Source: CAWCKS01 sp963763485
GTDB lineage: Bacteria; Pseudomonadota; Alphaproteobacteria; Rhizobiales; Xanthobacteraceae
DNA length: 64,000 nt
Reading direction: 5' to 3'
Assembly: GCA_963763485.1 (NCBI GenBank)
Contig: CAVXOW010000007.1
Span: 372,001 to 436,000, forward strand
Below, piece after piece: positions 61,046-64,000 of this stretch. The notes beneath the pieces are model-generated. The model had not been told where the DNA came from. It worked only from the letters and a program-made list of their open reading frames with translations, and made no database searches. The translations under genes were made by a program, and so were the position numbers. The number at the start of each line of letters is the position of its first letter. Positions within the stretch are counted from its first letter, which is position 1.

Positions 61046-64000
61046 ATGACATCGACTTCCGTCTCCGTGGCTGCCGCCGCAGCCGCGCCGCTTTCCGTTG
61101 CGTCCGGTTCTGTGACGAAGGCCGGCGCGATCGCCAGGGCCGCGCACGATCTTCTTCTGCAGCTCGAGCGCGGTCAGCGCATCGATGCGCCGTTGTTGCG
61201 CACGGCGATGCAGAACGCCTTCGGTACCTCCGATGCCGACGGCGGATGGGACTGGAAGACGGCCTACGACGCCTGCGAGGCGGCGACCGTCCTGTTCGTT
61301 CGCAAGTTCGGTCCCGCCATGCGCGCGCGTGCAGCTTCGCCGGCAGCGATGCTGCCGATGCTGGCAAAGATTGCCGGACTTCTTCCCACCCACACGCGCC
61401 GTTCCGAAGAGAGCGAAGCGCTTCAGCAATTCAGCACACCCATTGTGCTTGGGCTTGCGGCGAGCACCGCCGCCGCAATCACGCCAGCCGACATCGTGCT
61501 GGAGCCTTCGGCCGGTACGGGCCTGCTTGCCATCCTGGCTGAGTTGTCGGGCGCGTCGCTCGTTCTCAACGAGCTCGCGGAAACCCGCGCGGAACTTCTC
61601 TCCCTTCTCTTTCCCGGCATCGCTGTATCGCGCTTTGACGCCGCTCACATCGACGATCATCTCGACACCGGCATCAAGCCAAGTGTCGTGCTGATGAATC
61701 CGCCATTCTCGGCGGTCGCCAATGTCGATCGCCTCATGGCCGACGCTGCCCTACGGCACATCGCGTCGGCGTTGGCGCGGCTTCCCGACGGTGGGCGCCT
61801 GGTGGCGATTACCGGCGCGAGCTTCGCCCCCGACAATCCCGTATGGACCGATGCCTTCGTGCATTTGCAGGAGCGCGGTCGCGTCGTGTTCTCGGCCGCG
61901 ATCGGTGGCGCGGTCTATGCCAAGCACGGCACGACGACGGAGACGCGTCTGACGGTGATCGACCGGCTGCCCGCCGACGATGCGACGGTCTTCCCGCCGT
62001 CGCCTGGCGTCGCGCCGGACGTGGCCACGCTGCTCGGCTGGGTGACCGAGTGCGTTCCGCCGCGGTTGCTCGATCGCGGGCAAGGTATGTGCTTCGATAG
62101 CACCCGTCCTCGAGCGTCCCGCGGACTGTGCGCGCCTATGTCGTCCAGCGGGCATCCGCTTCTCCGTCACCGGCGATCAGTCCGGAGGCAATCGAGCTCG
62201 CCTACGAGCCGGTCGCATGGACGCCGGAGGAAGGCCGGAAAATCACGCGATGCGCTCTATGAGGAATACAGCCTTCAGTCGATCCGCATTCCCGGCGCGC
62301 AGCGCGCATCCGACCAAGCTGGTCCAGTCGGCCGCGATGGCGTCGGTTGCGCCGCCCATCCCGACCTATCGTCCGCATCTGCCGGCGAACGTCGTCAGCG
62401 ACGGGCTGCTGTCGGACGCTCAACTCGAATCCGTCGTTTACGCGGGCGAGGCACATTCCGACTTCCTCGCGGGATCGTGGACGGTCGACGAGACGTTCGA
62501 TCTCGTCTGCCGCTGCGCGCGACGATGCGGACAACGCCGTGCGCTTCCGGCGTGGCTGGTTTCTGGGAGATGGCACCGGCGCGGGCAAGGGCCGTCAGGT
62601 CGCCGGCATCGTGCTCGACAACTGGCTGAAGGGCCGTCGTCGCGCGGTCTGGATCAGTAAGTCCGACAAGCTGATCGAGGATGCCCAGCGCGACTGGTCG
62701 GCGCTCGGCATGGAACGGCTGCTGGTGACGCCGTTGTCGCGCTTTCGCCAGGGGACGCCGATCCGTCTGGAGCAGGGCATCCTTTTCACCACCTATGCCA
62801 CGCTGCGCTCCGATGCGCGCGACGAGAAGGTTTCGCGGGTCAAACAGATCGTGGAATGGTTGGGCGCCGATTTCGACGGTGTCATCATCTTCGACGAGTC
62901 TCACGCGATGCAGAACGCGGCGGGCGGGAAGGGCGAACGCGGCGACCAAGCCGCGTCGCAGCAGGGCCGCGCCGGACTTCGCCTTCAGCATGCCCTGCCG
63001 AACGCGCGCATCGTCTATGTCTCGGCGACCGGCGCCACCACCGTTCATAACCTTGCCTACGCCCAGCGCCTCGGGCTCTGGGGTGGCGAGGACTTTCCGT
63101 TCGCGACGCGAGCGGAATTCGTCGAGGCGATCGAGGCTGGCGGCGTCGCGGCGATGGAGGTGCTGGCGCGCGACCTCAAGGCGCTCGGCCTCTATGCGGC
63201 GCGGTCGCTGTCCTACGAAGGCATCGAGTATGAGCTGATCGAGCATCAGCTCACCGATGAGCAGATCCGCATCTATGACGCCTATGCCGGCGCCTTCTCG
63301 ATCATCCATAACAATCTCGACGCGGCCATGCGGGCGGCGAACATCACCGGTGCGACCGGCACGCTGAACGCGCAGGCCAAGTCCGCCGCACGGTCTGCCT
63401 TCGAGAGCGCCAAGCAGCGTTTCTTCAACCATCTCATCACGGCGATGAAGACGCCCTCGTTGATCGCGTCCGTCGAGCGCGATCTCAGGGACGGCCATGC
63501 CGCCGTGGTCCAGATCGTCTCGACTGGCGAGGCGTTGATGGAACGCCGCCTTGCCGAAATCCCGACCGAGGAATGGGGCGACGTCCAGGTCGACATTACG
63601 CCGCGCGAGTACGTGCTGGATTATCTTGCTCATTCAGTTCCCGACCCAGCTCTACGAGCCCTTCACCGATAGCGAAGGCAATCTGTCGTCGCGTCCGGTC
63701 TATCGTGACGGCCAGCCGGTGCAATGCCGGGACGCCGTCGCGCGTCGCGATCGCTTGATCGAGAAGCTCGCGTCGTTGACGCCGGTTCATGGCGCGCTCG
63801 ACCAGATCGTGCAGCGTTTCGGCACCGATATCGTGGCGGAGGTCACGGGACGTTCGCGGCAGGATCATCCGCAAGCGAGGGCGTGATGGTGTCGATCGTT
63901 TGGTCGTCGAGAACCGCGCCGGCTCCGCCAACCTTGGCGAGGCTCAGGCGTTCATGGACGACGTCAAACGCATCCTCGTGTTCTCCGAGGCGGGCGGCAC
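61046..64000 (+). pseudogene. Strawberry-notch type protein (N-terminal methyltransferase plus helicase), broken frames, runs off the window
   Basis: MTSTSVSVAAAAAAPLSVAS starts an N-terminal class I methyltransferase-like domain with 'LEPSAGTGLLAILAEL' (SAM motif I) and the NPPF motif in 'VLMNPPFSAV'. A superfamily 2 helicase follows: Walker A 'FLGDGTGAGKGRQ', 'WISKSDKLIEDAQRDW', DE-box 'IIFDESHAMQNA', 'YVSATGATTVHNLAY' and 'QLYEPFTDSEGNLSSRPV'. This architecture is the bacterial strawberry-notch protein of conjugative elements and plasmids. Breaks lie near 62,085-62,130, 62,248, 62,515, 63,637 and 63,860. The gene is incomplete at the right edge. Confidence 0.82.

Overview
The window is GC-rich chromosomal DNA from an alphaproteobacterium, most likely a member of the Bradyrhizobium/Rhodopseudomonas/Afipia group. 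The evidence is the gene content: two porin-like outer-membrane barrels with the N-terminal 'AADMP' signature, a pair of DUF992 secreted proteins, RpoH next to an RluD-type synthase, a serC-serA pair with a structured leader, exact TTAA-N7-TTAA (CtrA-type) sites, and several copies of a palindrome built around GGTACCGGTTTTCCG. All identifications come from reading the sequence; no database was searched.

Bases 1-51,100 are mostly ordinary core chromosome. In order they hold: an aldo/keto reductase end, PlsC, two tiny membrane proteins, a GST, a GT87-type membrane protein, an aspartate-type aminotransferase, two DUF992 proteins, an EF-G-like GTPase, shikimate dehydrogenase, a DUF5666-like secreted protein preceded by a fragment of a paralogue, a methyltransferase, an FMN hydroxy-acid oxidase, glmM, an Fsr-type MFS transporter, two outer-membrane barrels, a second GST, serC-serA, a MuiA-family protein, two tandem zinc alcohol dehydrogenases (one frameshifted), an EamA exporter, a chromene-carboxylate isomerase/SDR pair, a sugar ABC transporter locus, a TauE-type permease, purA, a LivJ-type binding protein, a MetE-like protein, an RlpA-type protein, an esterase, a cyanovirin-fold protein, rpoH, rluD, a DUF1254 protein and a CaiB-type CoA transferase.

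From the tRNA-Glu gene (51,334-51,408) to the right edge the DNA is accessory. The first part (51.4-56.1 kb) looks less GC-rich by eye. It contains an excisionase-like HTH protein, an ATP-dependent DNA ligase frameshifted exactly at its catalytic lysine codon, and a 760-residue KaiC-like protein with two RecA-type ATPase domains, the second with a degenerate P-loop. A small unrecognised gene overlaps its 5' end. Then come the 3' stub of an ArdC-type antirestriction gene, a complete group II intron with its maturase, a ParB-family gene and a strawberry-notch type methyltransferase/helicase gene that runs off the window. ArdC-ParB-strawberry notch is the backbone I associate with rhizobial integrative conjugative elements; the intron sits between ArdC and ParB.

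A caution for any user: many genes are interrupted only by one-base insertions or deletions while codon use and protein similarity remain good on both sides. These cluster at 32.7-35.9 kb and 58.7-63.9 kb, with single cases near 28.75, 30.72, 41.44, 47.0, 47.7 and 53.27 kb. I read most of them as consensus errors of the assembly, but the sequence alone cannot separate this from recent gene decay. Such genes are listed as pseudogenes with the break positions stated.
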